From Nocardia acidivorans NBRC 108247 (GTDB lineage Bacteria; Actinomycetota; Actinomycetes; Mycobacteriales; Mycobacteriaceae): 64,000 bases of DNA. The notes below the pieces were generated by a model. The model searched no databases. It was not told the origin of the DNA and was given only the letters and a program-made list of their open reading frames with translations. Location of the stretch: assembly GCF_001625085.1 (NCBI RefSeq), contig NZ_BDAW01000007.1, positions 1 through 64,000 on the forward strand, read 5' to 3'. The position numbers and the translations under genes were made by a program. Below, in pieces: positions 9,267 to 18,467 of the stretch; the stretch's first letter is position 1, and every line of letters begins with the position of its first letter.

Positions 9267-9336
9267 TCGAACGATGGCCGGGCGGCGCGCCGCCTCCGGC
9301 TCGAACGATGGGCCGGGGCGGCGCGTCACCTCCGGC
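9267..9336. repeat. Tandem imperfect duplication, two units of about 35 bp
   Basis: Two adjacent copies (9267-9300 and 9301-9336) both begin TCGAACGATGG and end CCTCCGGC, differing by two small insertions and a few substitutions. They lie in the 250-base stretch between two genes on the minus strand. No coding or regulatory role is visible. Confidence 0.75.
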
Positions 9337-9351
9337 GTTCGCGCCTCGTGC

Positions 9352-10584
9352 TCAGCCCGCGGCGAGTGAGCGCAGTTGATCCAGGTAGGTGCGGGTGCGC
9401 GGATCGCTCGGGAAGCGCTGGATCATTTCCCGCGCGGTCTCCCCGGCGATCCACATGAGCGAGGGGAGGGAGCGGCGCTTACCGGTGAAGGCGCGCATGC
9501 CCTCATCGAGTGCGAGCTCCAGATTGCGATCGCGCACCGCCACCACCGCGAGGGTCAGATGCGCTTCGGACACCCGCATGGGTTTGCGGATCGTACCGTC
9601 CGGTCGGGTGGCGGACGTGATCACCTGGCGCGCATAGCTTTCCGCGAGTCGATCGTCCCCGGCCACCCGGCAGCAGTCCATGGCGTAGAAGTCGAACTTC
9701 TGCGGATCCACCACGAAGTGATTGTCCAAATTGGCCGGATGGTCCAATCTATCCAGTATCGAACGCCCCTGGGCGAGTGCGGCTTCCACCTCGCGCCGAT
9801 CACCGAGGCGGGCCCAGGCCTTGGCGCGCTGGGCGCACAGCTGCACCCCGACGCCGAGATGTCCGGTACTTGCGTGCGCGGCCTCGGCGGTCTCGATGGC
9901 CCCCCGATAGTTCGCCTGGGTGAGAGCGAACCAACTGGCCATTTCCGCGCCCCAGCCGATGATTTCGGCGTGTTCGGCCTCCTGTCCCAGGGAGAGCGCG
10001 GCCCGCCGGGTGGCCTCGGCGGCGGTGCGCCAGCCCAGGTCGTAGTCAACGCAACCGACCAGTAGGGCAACCCATCCCGCGAGGACGAGTACCTCGCGAT
10101 GCTGCGCCAACGTAAGCCGACCGTCCAGTAGCGAAGTAATCCGCCGCAGCCATGCCGTGCCTTCGGTATGCAGCTCATGGGGATCCGCGCACGGATACTC
10201 CGAACACAGCCGATCCGCGGTGATGCGAATGGCGTCCAGCGTCGCCGACGAGACATCGGACATACGTAGCCGCCCGATGAACTCGAGGGTGTCCATCCCT
10301 GTCGCGGAGAGCAACTCGTCATCGCGATTGGGTCTGGCCTTGGGAAAAAATGCGGCCGTGACGGTGTCGAATGCCGCGGCGATGATGGGGGCGTAGAAAT
10401 CATCGGGTCGCGACTCCCCGGATTCCCACCGTCGCCAGTTGCGCAAAAGTGTGCTGTCGGTTGGCAGATTGTGGCTCGACTTACCCCGCATGGCGCGCAC
10501 GGCGTCGGCTTGTGACCACCCCCGAGCATCGCGTTCGGCGCGCATTCGGACAGCCCAGACAGGTCGATCGTCACCAGCGGACAC
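9352..10584 (-). CDS. XRE-family regulator with large C-terminal helical domain
   Basis: A 410-residue protein with an N-terminal XRE helix-turn-helix (about residues 7-55, starting VWAVRMRAERDARGWSQADAVRAM) followed by about 340 mostly helical residues resembling TPR-type repeats. This architecture is common in actinobacterial regulators such as those paired with small partner proteins. The GTG at 10584 is preferred because the domain begins right after it. An ATG at 10632 would add 16 residues and overlap the palindrome at 10632-10659. The gene is divergent from a small resolvase-like gene, and the palindrome between them is the obvious candidate operator. Confidence 0.8.
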   Translation of the reverse strand: MSAGDDRPVWAVRMRAERDARGWSQADAVRAMRGKSSHNLPTDSTLLRNWRRWESGESRPDDFYAPIIAAAFDTVTAAFFPKARPNRDDELLSATGMDTLEFIGRLRMSDVSSATLDAIRITADRLCSEYPCADPHELHTEGTAWLRRITSLLDGRLTLAQHREVLVLAGWVALLVGCVDYDLGWRTAAEATRRAALSLGQEAEHAEIIGWGAEMASWFALTQANYRGAIETAEAAHASTGHLGVGVQLCAQRAKAWARLGDRREVEAALAQGRSILDRLDHPANLDNHFVVDPQKFDFYAMDCCRVAGDDRLAESYARQVITSATRPDGTIRKPMRVSEAHLTLAVVAVRDRNLELALDEGMRAFTGKRRSLPSLMWIAGETAREMIQRFPSDPRTRTYLDQLRSLAAG

Positions 10585-10631
10585 GTCTGTAGTATCCCAC
10601 TGGTTAACGTTTGGTGGACCCGGATAGGGCA

Positions 10632-10659
10632 TGCAGATGTCAGTGGGTTGACATCTGCA
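10632..10659. promoter_or_regulatory. Perfect inverted repeat, candidate XRE operator
   Basis: Arms TGCAGATGTCA (10632-10642) and TGACATCTGCA (10649-10659) are exact reverse complements with a 6-base spacer. The site sits in the divergent region between the XRE regulator and the small gene at 10734. It overlaps a TTGACA hexamer (10648-10653) that would serve as a -35 box for rightward transcription. The symmetry and position suggest autoregulation by the XRE protein, which is inference. Confidence 0.75.
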
Positions 10660-10733
10660 ATTGCATCCGCGAGAACGTCATGCTGATTTCGGGCACACTT
10701 CAGGACAGCGATCCCAATCCAACGGAGGTTCGG

Positions 10734-11039
10734 GTGGAAGCGTTGATCTATGGGTACGTGCGTGACGATTTGGCGGATGGCCGTAGCGATGAGCTCGAAG
10801 ACGCTATGACCAGCCTGGCGCAGTCGGCCGGGTTCTGCTTCGCCGCAACGTTCCATGAATCGACCCCCGGCGATGGCACCGCATTCGCGGAGTTGACCGC
10901 CGAACTCAAGCGTGCCGATGCACACCATGTGGTGGTGCCGTCACTCGATCATCTTGCCGGCCAGACGATTCCACGCGATCTCCTGATCGCGAAACTGGCT
11001 CATGAGGCGGCCGCTCAGATTTGGGCCGTGGAGCATTGA
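10734..11039 (+). CDS. Small protein resembling a catalytically dead serine-recombinase domain
   Basis: A 101-residue protein from GTG at 10734, chosen because AACGGAGG lies five bases upstream. Starting at earlier codons would add an unrelated N-terminus. The sequence follows the outline of a resolvase N-terminal domain: a first strand ALIYGYVR, a long helix, then AELTAELKRADAHHVVVPSLDHLAGQ matching the GLQRLL...ADVLVVWRLDRLAR region. The nucleophilic Ser expected after YxR is replaced by Asp (YVRDD), and the conserved Arg of the second motif is His. It is therefore probably not a recombinase. Paired divergently with an XRE regulator, it may be a regulatory partner. Function unknown. Confidence 0.6.
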   Translation: MEALIYGYVRDDLADGRSDELEDAMTSLAQSAGFCFAATFHESTPGDGTAFAELTAELKRADAHHVVVPSLDHLAGQTIPRDLLIAKLAHEAAAQIWAVEH

Positions 11040-11084
11040 TTTCTCCGACGAACCGGTCGGCTTCCAACGATTTTCGCTCGTGAC

Positions 11085-13655
11085 TCAGGCCCGTGCCGTC
11101 TCGGCGCTGCGTGCGCGCACCGGCATCGCGACACCGCGTTCGCCTCGCGTGCGAGCGCCGCGGGCCAGCACCCCGCGGGTCAGGGTGAGCAGGTGCGCGG
11201 CCGCGATTCCGGCCGCGACCGAGGCCGCCAAGGCCATCAGGTGATGCGCGCCGAACAACGGATACACCTGCCAATGCAGCAAATACGCGAAGAGTGACGC
11301 GTCCGCGAGCACGGCGGTCGCACCGGCGATGAGCGCGGGCACGCGCACCGACGGCACCCAGATCAGCAGCAGCAGTCCCGCCAGCACCAGATGCTCGCGG
11401 TTGGTTTCGCCGAAATAGCCGGGGACGGTGAGCAATGCGACCGCGGTGATCAGCGCGCGCTGCCGGACCGCTGTGGCCTTGGCCGCCGCCCAGCCCAGCA
11501 CGAAGAACCACACGGCCAGCGGCGAGAACGGAATATCGTGCGGCGCATACAGATCGAATGACCAGTAGCGGAAGACGAGCGCCCCCGCGAGCACGGCCAT
11601 GGCGAACCAGAAGGGTGCGCGGCGCTCGAGCGCATCGGCCACGGGCAGGCGCAGCAGTAGCGCGCCCGCGAGCATGAAGTAGACCGCGACCTCGACGAAC
11701 CACAGGTGACCGGCGGTCGGACTGTCCTGCGGGCCGAGAATCTTATTGAGCAGCAAGACGTTCTGCCACGTGTAGTAATTGCCGAACGGCAGCGTGAGCG
11801 TCACCCACAGGGCGGTCGGTACGGCGATGAGCGCCACGGTCCGCAGCGTCTTGCGAAACCGCTGTGCCGCGGGCGCGGGCGTCACACCGAACCGCGCGAA
11901 ATTGAATCCGGCCACCGCCAGCATGACGTGTGCCCCGCCCCACAGTACGAAAAGTCCGATATGCGAACCCAATACGGTGATGATGCCGACGGCGCGCAGC
12001 AGACTGGTGGTATCGAGCGATCTGCCGAATCGGCGTTTTCGACGCGGCAGCGACTCCAATTCGGCCACCGTCATGGTCTGCCAATTCGCCGGGAGCTGTC
12101 CCAGCGCCCGATCCAGCTTCACCGACAGCGCCACATAGGTGAGCGAATCCCCGCCGAGATCGGCGAAGGTGCGCTCGGGAGTGATTGCGGCCGTGGCGAG
12201 TCCGAGTGCACCGGCGAACAGCGTCCGGATATCCGCCGTCGGCCTGGTCGGTGCGACCGGTAAGCGTCGAATGGCTGGATAGTCCGGCTTGCCGGAGGGG
12301 AGGCGCGGAATCTCCGCGACCGTGCACACCCGCACCGCCGAGACCGGCAGACCAGACAATTGCGCCGCGAGCGGTGCCGCGGCGGTCGCATCCTCACCCG
12401 CGACCGCCACCACGAGGGTTTCGCCGTCATCGGTGCAGCAGACCGGATAGCCCGCCGCCGTCAGCCCGGATTCGATGCGCTGCAGATCGATTCGGAGACC
12501 GAAGATCTTGGCGAAGCGCGACCGCCGGCCGATCACCCGATAGAGACCGTCCTCGGTGCGACAGGCCAGATCCCCGGTGCGCAGTCGCGTGAGCCGGTGT
12601 CCCAGTGCGAGATCGGCCGCCGATTCCGCATAGCCCATCATCACATTCGGCCCGTGGTAGACGAGTTCATCGCCGTCCTCGACCGGCTCCAGGCTGAAAG
12701 ATCCACCGGGAACCGGGATTCCGATGCAATCCGGATGCGCGGCCGCCAGCCGCGGCGGCAGATACGCCATGCGCGCGGTGGCCTCGGTCTGGCCGTACAT
12801 GACATAGAAGCGCCAGCCCGCGCGCTCCCCGGCGCGCGCGTAGTGCCGGACCCGATCGGCGGCGAGTTTGCCGCCCGCCTGGGTCACATAGCGCAGGTGC
12901 GGCAGGGACATTCGCTCGAAGCCGACGCGTTCGAGCAGATCGAAGGTGTAGGGCACCGCCGCGAAAGACGTTGCGCGATGACATCGGAAGTCGTCCCAGA
13001 ACTCCGGTTCCAGGACCGACCGGTTCGTCATGAGCAGGCTCGCACCGCGCAGCAGATAGCTGTGCACCACCGACAGCCCGTAGCAGTAGAAGAGCGGCAG
13101 GGTGGTCGCCGCGCGATCGGTGTCCTGGATATCCAGGTACTCCGCAATGGATTCCGCGTTGGCCAGCAGATTTCGATAGGAGAGCCGCACCAGCTTGGGT
13201 GATCCGGTCGACCCCGAGGTGCTCAGCATGAGTGCCAGCTCCGGATGCAGCTCATGCGCGGAACCGGTTCGCCGCCAGCGTGGTTCGGGAATCGGCCCGG
13301 CACCGGCCTCGATCACGATATCGGGATCGTAGACCCGCAGCATCTCGTCACCGACCGAACCGGTGAGCAGGACCGCGCAGCCCGCTTCGAGCGCCCCGAG
13401 ATAGGCCACGAGCGATCCGAGGTCATTGCGCGCGGCCAGTGCGACGAGTCGCCGCACCGGCGGCGGTTCGGTTGCCAGGCATTCGCCGCATGGCCCCTCC
13501 GAAACCTGTTCCGCCCCGAGCCTGTTCGCGAACTCACACACCAGCGCGGCCAGTTCCGCATAGCTGACTTCGTGATCTCGGTCACCGATGACCGCGGATC
13601 GGTCGCCGAATGCGTTCAGGTGCGCGGCAATCCGAAGCGAAGTCACTCGGGACAT
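11085..13655 (-). CDS. Adenylation - carrier protein - membrane acyltransferase fusion
   Basis: An 856-residue three-part enzyme. Residues 1-465 are an AMP-forming adenylation domain with the P-loop motif LSTSGSTGSPK (144-154), YGQTEATARM, RTGDL and the late catalytic Lys456 in PSGKPDY. Residues 475-540 are a carrier domain with DLGGDSL, whose Ser504 should take phosphopantetheine. Residues about 548-835 are a multi-pass acyltransferase-3-type domain (LLRAVGIITVLGSHIGLFV, GGAHVMLAVAGFNF). It should activate a carboxylic acid, hold it as a thioester and pass it to an acceptor at the membrane. An IdeR-like iron box lies six bases upstream of the start, so iron starvation probably induces it. 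Substrate and acceptor cannot be read from sequence. Confidence 0.82.
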   Translation of the reverse strand: MSRVTSLRIAAHLNAFGDRSAVIGDRDHEVSYAELAALVCEFANRLGAEQVSEGPCGECLATEPPPVRRLVALAARNDLGSLVAYLGALEAGCAVLLTGSVGDEMLRVYDPDIVIEAGAGPIPEPRWRRTGSAHELHPELALMLSTSGSTGSPKLVRLSYRNLLANAESIAEYLDIQDTDRAATTLPLFYCYGLSVVHSYLLRGASLLMTNRSVLEPEFWDDFRCHRATSFAAVPYTFDLLERVGFERMSLPHLRYVTQAGGKLAADRVRHYARAGERAGWRFYVMYGQTEATARMAYLPPRLAAAHPDCIGIPVPGGSFSLEPVEDGDELVYHGPNVMMGYAESAADLALGHRLTRLRTGDLACRTEDGLYRVIGRRSRFAKIFGLRIDLQRIESGLTAAGYPVCCTDDGETLVVAVAGEDATAAAPLAAQLSGLPVSAVRVCTVAEIPRLPSGKPDYPAIRRLPVAPTRPTADIRTLFAGALGLATAAITPERTFADLGGDSLTYVALSVKLDRALGQLPANWQTMTVAELESLPRRKRRFGRSLDTTSLLRAVGIITVLGSHIGLFVLWGGAHVMLAVAGFNFARFGVTPAPAAQRFRKTLRTVALIAVPTALWVTLTLPFGNYYTWQNVLLLNKILGPQDSPTAGHLWFVEVAVYFMLAGALLLRLPVADALERRAPFWFAMAVLAGALVFRYWSFDLYAPHDIPFSPLAVWFFVLGWAAAKATAVRQRALITAVALLTVPGYFGETNREHLVLAGLLLLIWVPSVRVPALIAGATAVLADASLFAYLLHWQVYPLFGAHHLMALAASVAAGIAAAHLLTLTRGVLARGARTRGERGVAMPVRARSAETARA

Positions 13656-13660
13656 TCTAG

Positions 13661-13679
13661 GCAGGTTAGGCTTGCCTCT
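13661..13679. promoter_or_regulatory. IdeR/DtxR-type iron box
   Basis: The 19 bases beginning GCAGGTTAGGCTT match the IdeR consensus TWAGGTWAGSCTWACCTWA at 14 positions, including the whole central AGGTTAGGCTT run. The site lies within the 59-base gap between the PAC2 gene and the fusion enzyme and ends six bases before the latter's ATG, an ideal place for repression by iron-loaded IdeR. Confidence 0.7.
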
Positions 13680-13714
13680 CGAAACCCAGTCCCGAATGAA
13701 TCGAAAGTTGACGC

Positions 13715-14608
13715 CTAGAGACCGAATCCGCCCCGGCCACGCCTGCGCAGGTACTTCTCGAACTCGGCCGCGATGGCATCCCCGTCGATCTTGGCCATGG
13801 CCTCGTTGAGATCGACCTCGGCATCGCCGCGCTCCTCGAGCGAGCGCACGTACTCGGCGATCTCCTCATCACCGGTGGTCATCTCATTGACCGCGCCCTC
13901 CCACTCCTCGGCCTGTTCGGGCAGGCCACCGAGCGGAACCTCGACATCGAGCACATCTTCCACGCGATGCAGCAGGGCGATGACCGCCTTGGGGTTCGGC
14001 GGCTGCGAGACATAGTGCGGAACCGCGGCCCAGAAGGAAATGGCCGGAACACCCGCGCGCACGCACGCGTCCTGCAGGACCCCGGTGATACCGGTCGGCC
14101 CCTCGTACCGGGTCTGCTCCAGGTTGAAGCGCTCCGCGGCTTCCTTGTTATAGGCCGTGCCGGTCACCGGAACCGGCCGGGTATGCGGGGTATCGGCCAG
14201 CAGCGCGCCGAGGATCACCACGGTCGACACATCGAGCTGCTCGACGAATTCGAGCAGGTCATTGCAGAACGACCGCCAGCGCATATTCGGTTCGACCCCG
14301 CGCAGCAGCACCACATCGCGATCGCTCCCCGGCGGTGAGCAGACCGAGAGCATGGTGGACGGCCAGTGAATTTCGCGGGTCACGCCGTCGACCTGGCGCA
14401 CGGTCGGCCGGTTCACCTGGTAGTCGTAGTAATCCTCGGAGTCCAACTCGGCGAGGGGCTGGGCGTCCCAGATCAACTCCAGATGCTCGACTGCTCCACT
14501 CGCCGCGTCCGCCGCGTCGTTCCAGCCCTCGAAGGCGGCGACGAGGATCGGATCCCGCAGCGTAGGCAGGTCCGAATCGGGTGGCACCGGGGGTTCACTG
14601 GCGTTCAC
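13715..14608 (-). CDS. PAC2 family protein (Rv2125-like)
   Basis: A 297-residue PAC2-fold protein, related to proteasome assembly chaperone 2 and to Mycobacterium Rv2125. The typical signature is seen near the start (VAAFEGWNDAADAASGAVEHL), and again in VVILGALLADTPHTRPVPVTGTA and GPTGITGVLQDACVRAGVPAISFWAAVPHY. The C-terminus is acidic and helical. Its cellular job in actinobacteria is not settled. A link to the Pup-proteasome pathway is suggested by the fold name and by the presence of arc in this region, but is unproven. GTG at 14608 is preceded by TAAGCT with six bases between, so the transcript is probably leaderless. Confidence 0.9.
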   Translation of the reverse strand: MNASEPPVPPDSDLPTLRDPILVAAFEGWNDAADAASGAVEHLELIWDAQPLAELDSEDYYDYQVNRPTVRQVDGVTREIHWPSTMLSVCSPPGSDRDVVLLRGVEPNMRWRSFCNDLLEFVEQLDVSTVVILGALLADTPHTRPVPVTGTAYNKEAAERFNLEQTRYEGPTGITGVLQDACVRAGVPAISFWAAVPHYVSQPPNPKAVIALLHRVEDVLDVEVPLGGLPEQAEEWEGAVNEMTTGDEEIAEYVRSLEERGDAEVDLNEAMAKIDGDAIAAEFEKYLRRRGRGGFGL

Positions 14609-14614
14609 CCGGTC

Positions 14615-14620
14615 AGCTTA
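14615..14620 (-). promoter_or_regulatory. -10 box for leaderless PAC2 transcript
   Basis: TAAGCT on the minus strand fits the actinobacterial TANNNT -10 motif and is followed after six bases by the GTG start at 14608. No ribosome-binding site is present, which supports leaderless initiation. Confidence 0.5.
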
Positions 14621-14795
14621 GGGGGTTGGGCTCGCGGACGCGCCAGCGACGCGCAACCGTGCTGGTGGGCGGGGGCGCACGCGGGTGGGGCGAAAGTGTT
14701 CGGAGAGATCCGGTGTGACACCCGAACCGCCGTGCGGCGCGCGGGCCGCGCGGGTCTCGGAGCGGTCCGACGCCGGGATTGTCCCCGGCTCCCAC

Positions 14796-14801
14796 TACTC
14801 T
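14796..14801 (+). promoter_or_regulatory. -10 box for leaderless metH transcript
   Basis: TACTCT fits TANNNT and lies seven bases before the ATG at 14809. No cobalamin or SAM riboswitch-like structure is visible in the roughly 200 bases upstream, as expected for a B12-dependent enzyme. Confidence 0.5.
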
Positions 14802-14808
14802 TGAGTAC

Positions 14809-17800
14809 ATGTCTGTGTCCCCACGCGCCGAGTTCGACACCACCCTATTCGACACGCTCAGTCGGCGTGTCGTCATCGGCGACGGTGCGATGGGCACGAT
14901 GTTGCAGGCTGCGGATCTGACGCTGGACGATTTCCGTGGCCTCGAGGGTTGCAATGAGATCCTCAACGAAACCCGCCCCGACGTGCTGAAAAGCATTCAC
15001 CGCGCCTATTTCGAGGCGGGCGCGGACGCGGTGGAGACCAATACCTTCGGCTGCAATCTGCCCAACCTGGCCGACTACGACATCTCCGATCGCATTCGCG
15101 ATCTGTCCGAGCGCGGCACCCGGCTGGCTCGCGAGGTCGCCGATGAGATGGGTCCGACCGCGGACGGGACGCCGCGGTATGTGCTCGGCTCCATGGGACC
15201 GGGCACCAAACTGCCCACCCTGGGTCACGCCCCGTACGCCACCCTGCGCGATGCCTATGCCGAGGCCGCCATGGGCATGCTCGAGGGTGGCGCGGATGCC
15301 ATTCTCATCGAGACCTGCCAGGACCTGCTCCAGGTCAAGTCCGCGATCGTGGGCAGCCATCACGCCATGACGCGGCTGGGTCGCAAGATTCCGATCATTA
15401 CGCACGTGACGGTGGAGACGACCGGCACCATGCTGGTCGGTTCGGAGATCGGCGCGGCGCTGACCGCGCTGGAGAACCTCGGCATCGACATGATCGGATT
15501 GAACTGCGCCACCGGCCCGGACGAGATGAGCGAGCATCTGCGCCATCTGTCCAAGCACGCGCAGCTGCCGGTGTCGGTGATGCCGAACGCCGGTCTGCCG
15601 GTGCTCGGCGCGCACGGTGCGGAATACCCGCTGACGCCCGAGGAACTGGCGATCGCGTTGAGCGGCTTCGTCTCCGAGTTCGGGCTGGCGCTGGTCGGCG
15701 GCTGCTGCGGCACCACCCCCGAGCACATTCGCCAGGTCGCCGAGGCGGTGCGCACCACCACGCCCGCCGTGCGCAATCCGGTCCACGAGCCCAGCGTCTC
15801 CTCCATCTACAGCCAGGTGCCATTCGAGCAGGACGCCTCGATCCTGATGATCGGTGAGCGCACCAATGCCAACGGCTCCAAGGCATTCCGCGACGCCATG
15901 CTGGCGCAGGACTGGCAGAAGTGCCTCGATATCGCCAAGGATCAGATTCGCGACGGCGCGCACATGCTGGACCTGTGCGTGGACTATGTGGGCCGGGACG
16001 GCGCGGTCGATATGACCGAGCTGGCCTCGCGCCTGGCGACGGCCTCGACGCTGCCGATCATGCTCGACTCCACCGAATTGCCGGTGCTGCGTGCGGGTTT
16101 GGAGCAGTTGGGTGGGCGCTGCGCGGTCAACTCGGTGAACTACGAGGACGGCGCCGGGCCGGAGTCGCGCTTCCAGCAGACCATGGCGCTGGTCGCCGAA
16201 CACGGTGCCGCCGTGGTGGCCTTGACCATCGACGAACAGGGCCAGGCGCGCACCGCCGCGAACAAGGTCGCCATCGCCGAGCGGTTGATCGCCGATATCA
16301 CCGAGAACTGGGGCCTGGCCGAGTCCGACATCATCGTCGATACGCTGACCTTCACCCTGGGCACCGGCCAGGAGGAGTCGCGCCGGGACGGCATCGAAAC
16401 CATCGAGGCCATCCGGCTTTTGAAGCAGAAGCATCCCAATGTGCAGACCACGCTGGGTCTTTCGAATATCTCGTTCGGTTTGAACCCGGCCGCCCGCCAG
16501 GTGCTGAACTCGGTCTTCATGAACGAATGTGTCGAGGCCGGACTGGATTCGGCGATCGTGCACGCGTCCAAGATCCTGCCCATCGCGCGGATTCCCGAGG
16601 ATCAGCGCAAGGTGGCGTTGGATCTGGTGTACGACCGCCGGACCGAGGATTATGACCCGCTGCAAGAGCTGATGGCCATGTTCGAGGGCGTCTCGTCGGC
16701 CTCGTCCAAGGCCTCGCGCGCCGAGGAGCTGGCGCAGCTGCCGCTGTTCGAGCGGCTGGCCCGCCGCATTGTCGACGGTGAGCGCAACGGCCTGGAGGCG
16801 GACCTCGACGAGGCCATGAAAGAGGTTCCGCCGCTGCAGATCATCAACGAGACGCTGCTCTCGGGTATGAAGACCGTCGGTGAGCTGTTCGGCTCGGGTC
16901 AGATGCAGCTGCCGTTCGTGCTGCAATCGGCCGAGGTGATGAAAACCGCGGTGGCGCACCTGGAACCGCATATGGAGGCCACCGACGACTCCGGTAAGGG
17001 TCGTATCGTGCTGGCCACCGTCAAGGGTGATGTGCACGATATCGGCAAGAACCTGGTGGACATCATCCTGTCCAACAATGGCTACGAGGTCGTGAATCTC
17101 GGTATCAAGCAGCCGATTTCGGCGATCCTGGATGCCGCGCTGGACAAGAAGGCCGATGTGGTCGGCATGTCCGGGCTGCTGGTCAAATCGACCGTGGTCA
17201 TGAAGGAGAACCTCGCGGAGATGAACGCGCGCGGTGTCGCGCAACAGTTCCCGGTACTCCTGGGCGGCGCGGCCCTGACCCGCGGCTATGTCGAGAACGA
17301 TCTGACCGAGGTCTATGAGGGCGATGTGCACTATGCGCGCGACGCCTTCGAGGGTTTGAACCTGATGGATCAGATCATGACCCGCAAGCGGGGTGGCGGA
17401 CCCGATCCCGACAGTCCCGAGGCCCTGGCCGAGGCGGCCAAGGTCGCCGAACGCAAGGCCCGGCACGAGCGGTCCAAGCGCATCGCCGCCGAGCGCAAGT
17501 CCAAAGAGACCCCGGTCGAGGTGCCCGCGCGCTCGGACGTGGCCGCGGACCTGGCGGTGCCGACGCCGCCGTTCTGGGGCACCCGGATCGTGAAGGGCCT
17601 GTCCGTGGGCGAGTACTCGGGTTTGCTCGATGAGCGCGCGCTCTTCCTGGGGCAGTGGGGGCTGCGGGGTCAGCGCGGCGGCGACGGACCCTCCTACGAG
17701 GAGCTGGTGGAGACCGAAGGCCGTCCGCGGCTGCGGTATTGGCTGGACCGGCTGATCGCCGAGGGTGTGCTCCAGCATGCCGCGGTGGTGTACGGGTACT

Positions 17801-18387
17801 TCCCGGCAGTCTCCGAGGGCGATGATGTGATTGTTCTCACCGAGCCGAAACCCGATGCGCCGGAACGGTATCGGTTCACTTTCCCGCGTCAGCAGCGGGA
17901 CCGGTTCCTGAATATCGCGGACTTCATCCGCTCGCGCGACCTGGCCGTACAGCACGGTCAGGTCGATGTGCTGCCGTTCCAGCTGGTCACCATGGGACAG
18001 CCGATCGCGGACTTCGCGAATGTGCTGTTCGCGCAGGACAATTACCGCGACTACCTCGAGGTGCACGGTATCGGCGTTCAGCTCACCGAAGCCCTCGCCG
18101 AGTTTTGGCATCGCCGAATCCGGGAAGAGCTGGTACTGGAAGGGCATTCCGTCGCCGAATCCGATCCGACCGACGTGCTCGAGTACTTCAATCTCGGCTA
18201 CCGTGGCGCTCGGTACTCGTTCGGATACGGTGCCTGCCCCAACCTGGAAGACCGAGCGAAACTCGTTGACCTGCTGGACGCGGGCCGGATCGGAGTAGAG
18301 CTGTCGGAGGAGTTGCAATTGCATCCGGAGCAGTCGACGGATGCGTTCGTACTGCTGCACCCGGAGGCGAAGTACTTCAACGCCTAA
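14809..18387 (+). CDS. metH: Cobalamin-dependent methionine synthase
   Basis: A 1192-residue MetH that transfers the methyl of 5-methyltetrahydrofolate to homocysteine through bound cobalamin. Domains in order: homocysteine-binding TIM barrel with the zinc site (GGCCGTTPEHIRQ, around residues 295-308), pterin-binding barrel starting at ILMIGERTNANGSKAF, B12 cap and Rossmann domain with the cobalamin-His motif DVHDIGKN (around residue 744), and the C-terminal reactivation domain (YGYFPA, RYSFGYGACPN). Length is typical. ATG at 14809 is chosen over an upstream TTG because of the -10 box and because the protein begins right at the conserved N-terminus. It is monocistronic, with the kinase gene 80 bases downstream. 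Confidence 0.97.
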   Translation: MSVSPRAEFDTTLFDTLSRRVVIGDGAMGTMLQAADLTLDDFRGLEGCNEILNETRPDVLKSIHRAYFEAGADAVETNTFGCNLPNLADYDISDRIRDLSERGTRLAREVADEMGPTADGTPRYVLGSMGPGTKLPTLGHAPYATLRDAYAEAAMGMLEGGADAILIETCQDLLQVKSAIVGSHHAMTRLGRKIPIITHVTVETTGTMLVGSEIGAALTALENLGIDMIGLNCATGPDEMSEHLRHLSKHAQLPVSVMPNAGLPVLGAHGAEYPLTPEELAIALSGFVSEFGLALVGGCCGTTPEHIRQVAEAVRTTTPAVRNPVHEPSVSSIYSQVPFEQDASILMIGERTNANGSKAFRDAMLAQDWQKCLDIAKDQIRDGAHMLDLCVDYVGRDGAVDMTELASRLATASTLPIMLDSTELPVLRAGLEQLGGRCAVNSVNYEDGAGPESRFQQTMALVAEHGAAVVALTIDEQGQARTAANKVAIAERLIADITENWGLAESDIIVDTLTFTLGTGQEESRRDGIETIEAIRLLKQKHPNVQTTLGLSNISFGLNPAARQVLNSVFMNECVEAGLDSAIVHASKILPIARIPEDQRKVALDLVYDRRTEDYDPLQELMAMFEGVSSASSKASRAEELAQLPLFERLARRIVDGERNGLEADLDEAMKEVPPLQIINETLLSGMKTVGELFGSGQMQLPFVLQSAEVMKTAVAHLEPHMEATDDSGKGRIVLATVKGDVHDIGKNLVDIILSNNGYEVVNLGIKQPISAILDAALDKKADVVGMSGLLVKSTVVMKENLAEMNARGVAQQFPVLLGGAALTRGYVENDLTEVYEGDVHYARDAFEGLNLMDQIMTRKRGGGPDPDSPEALAEAAKVAERKARHERSKRIAAERKSKETPVEVPARSDVAADLAVPTPPFWGTRIVKGLSVGEYSGLLDERALFLGQWGLRGQRGGDGPSYEELVETEGRPRLRYWLDRLIAEGVLQHAAVVYGYFPAVSEGDDVIVLTEPKPDAPERYRFTFPRQQRDRFLNIADFIRSRDLAVQHGQVDVLPFQLVTMGQPIADFANVLFAQDNYRDYLEVHGIGVQLTEALAEFWHRRIREELVLEGHSVAESDPTDVLEYFNLGYRGARYSFGYGACPNLEDRAKLVDLLDAGRIGVELSEELQLHPEQSTDAFVLLHPEAKYFNA

Positions 18388-18467
18388 GATTTGCAAGAGT
18401 TTCCGGGCTTGTCGCGCAACGTTGCAGGGTGGCTCGGCGCGAAGGCCAGCAGGAGGGGCACAACCAC

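Noticed and set aside
14621..14808. Possible cobalamin or SAM riboswitch before metH
   Set aside because: No B12-box-like conserved core or SAM-type pairing was found by eye, and the gene appears leaderless.
14845..18396. 1183-codon open frame antisense to metH
   Set aside because: It lies wholly opposite a full-length, well-conserved methionine synthase and has no recognisable domain. Long antisense frames are expected in very GC-rich DNA.
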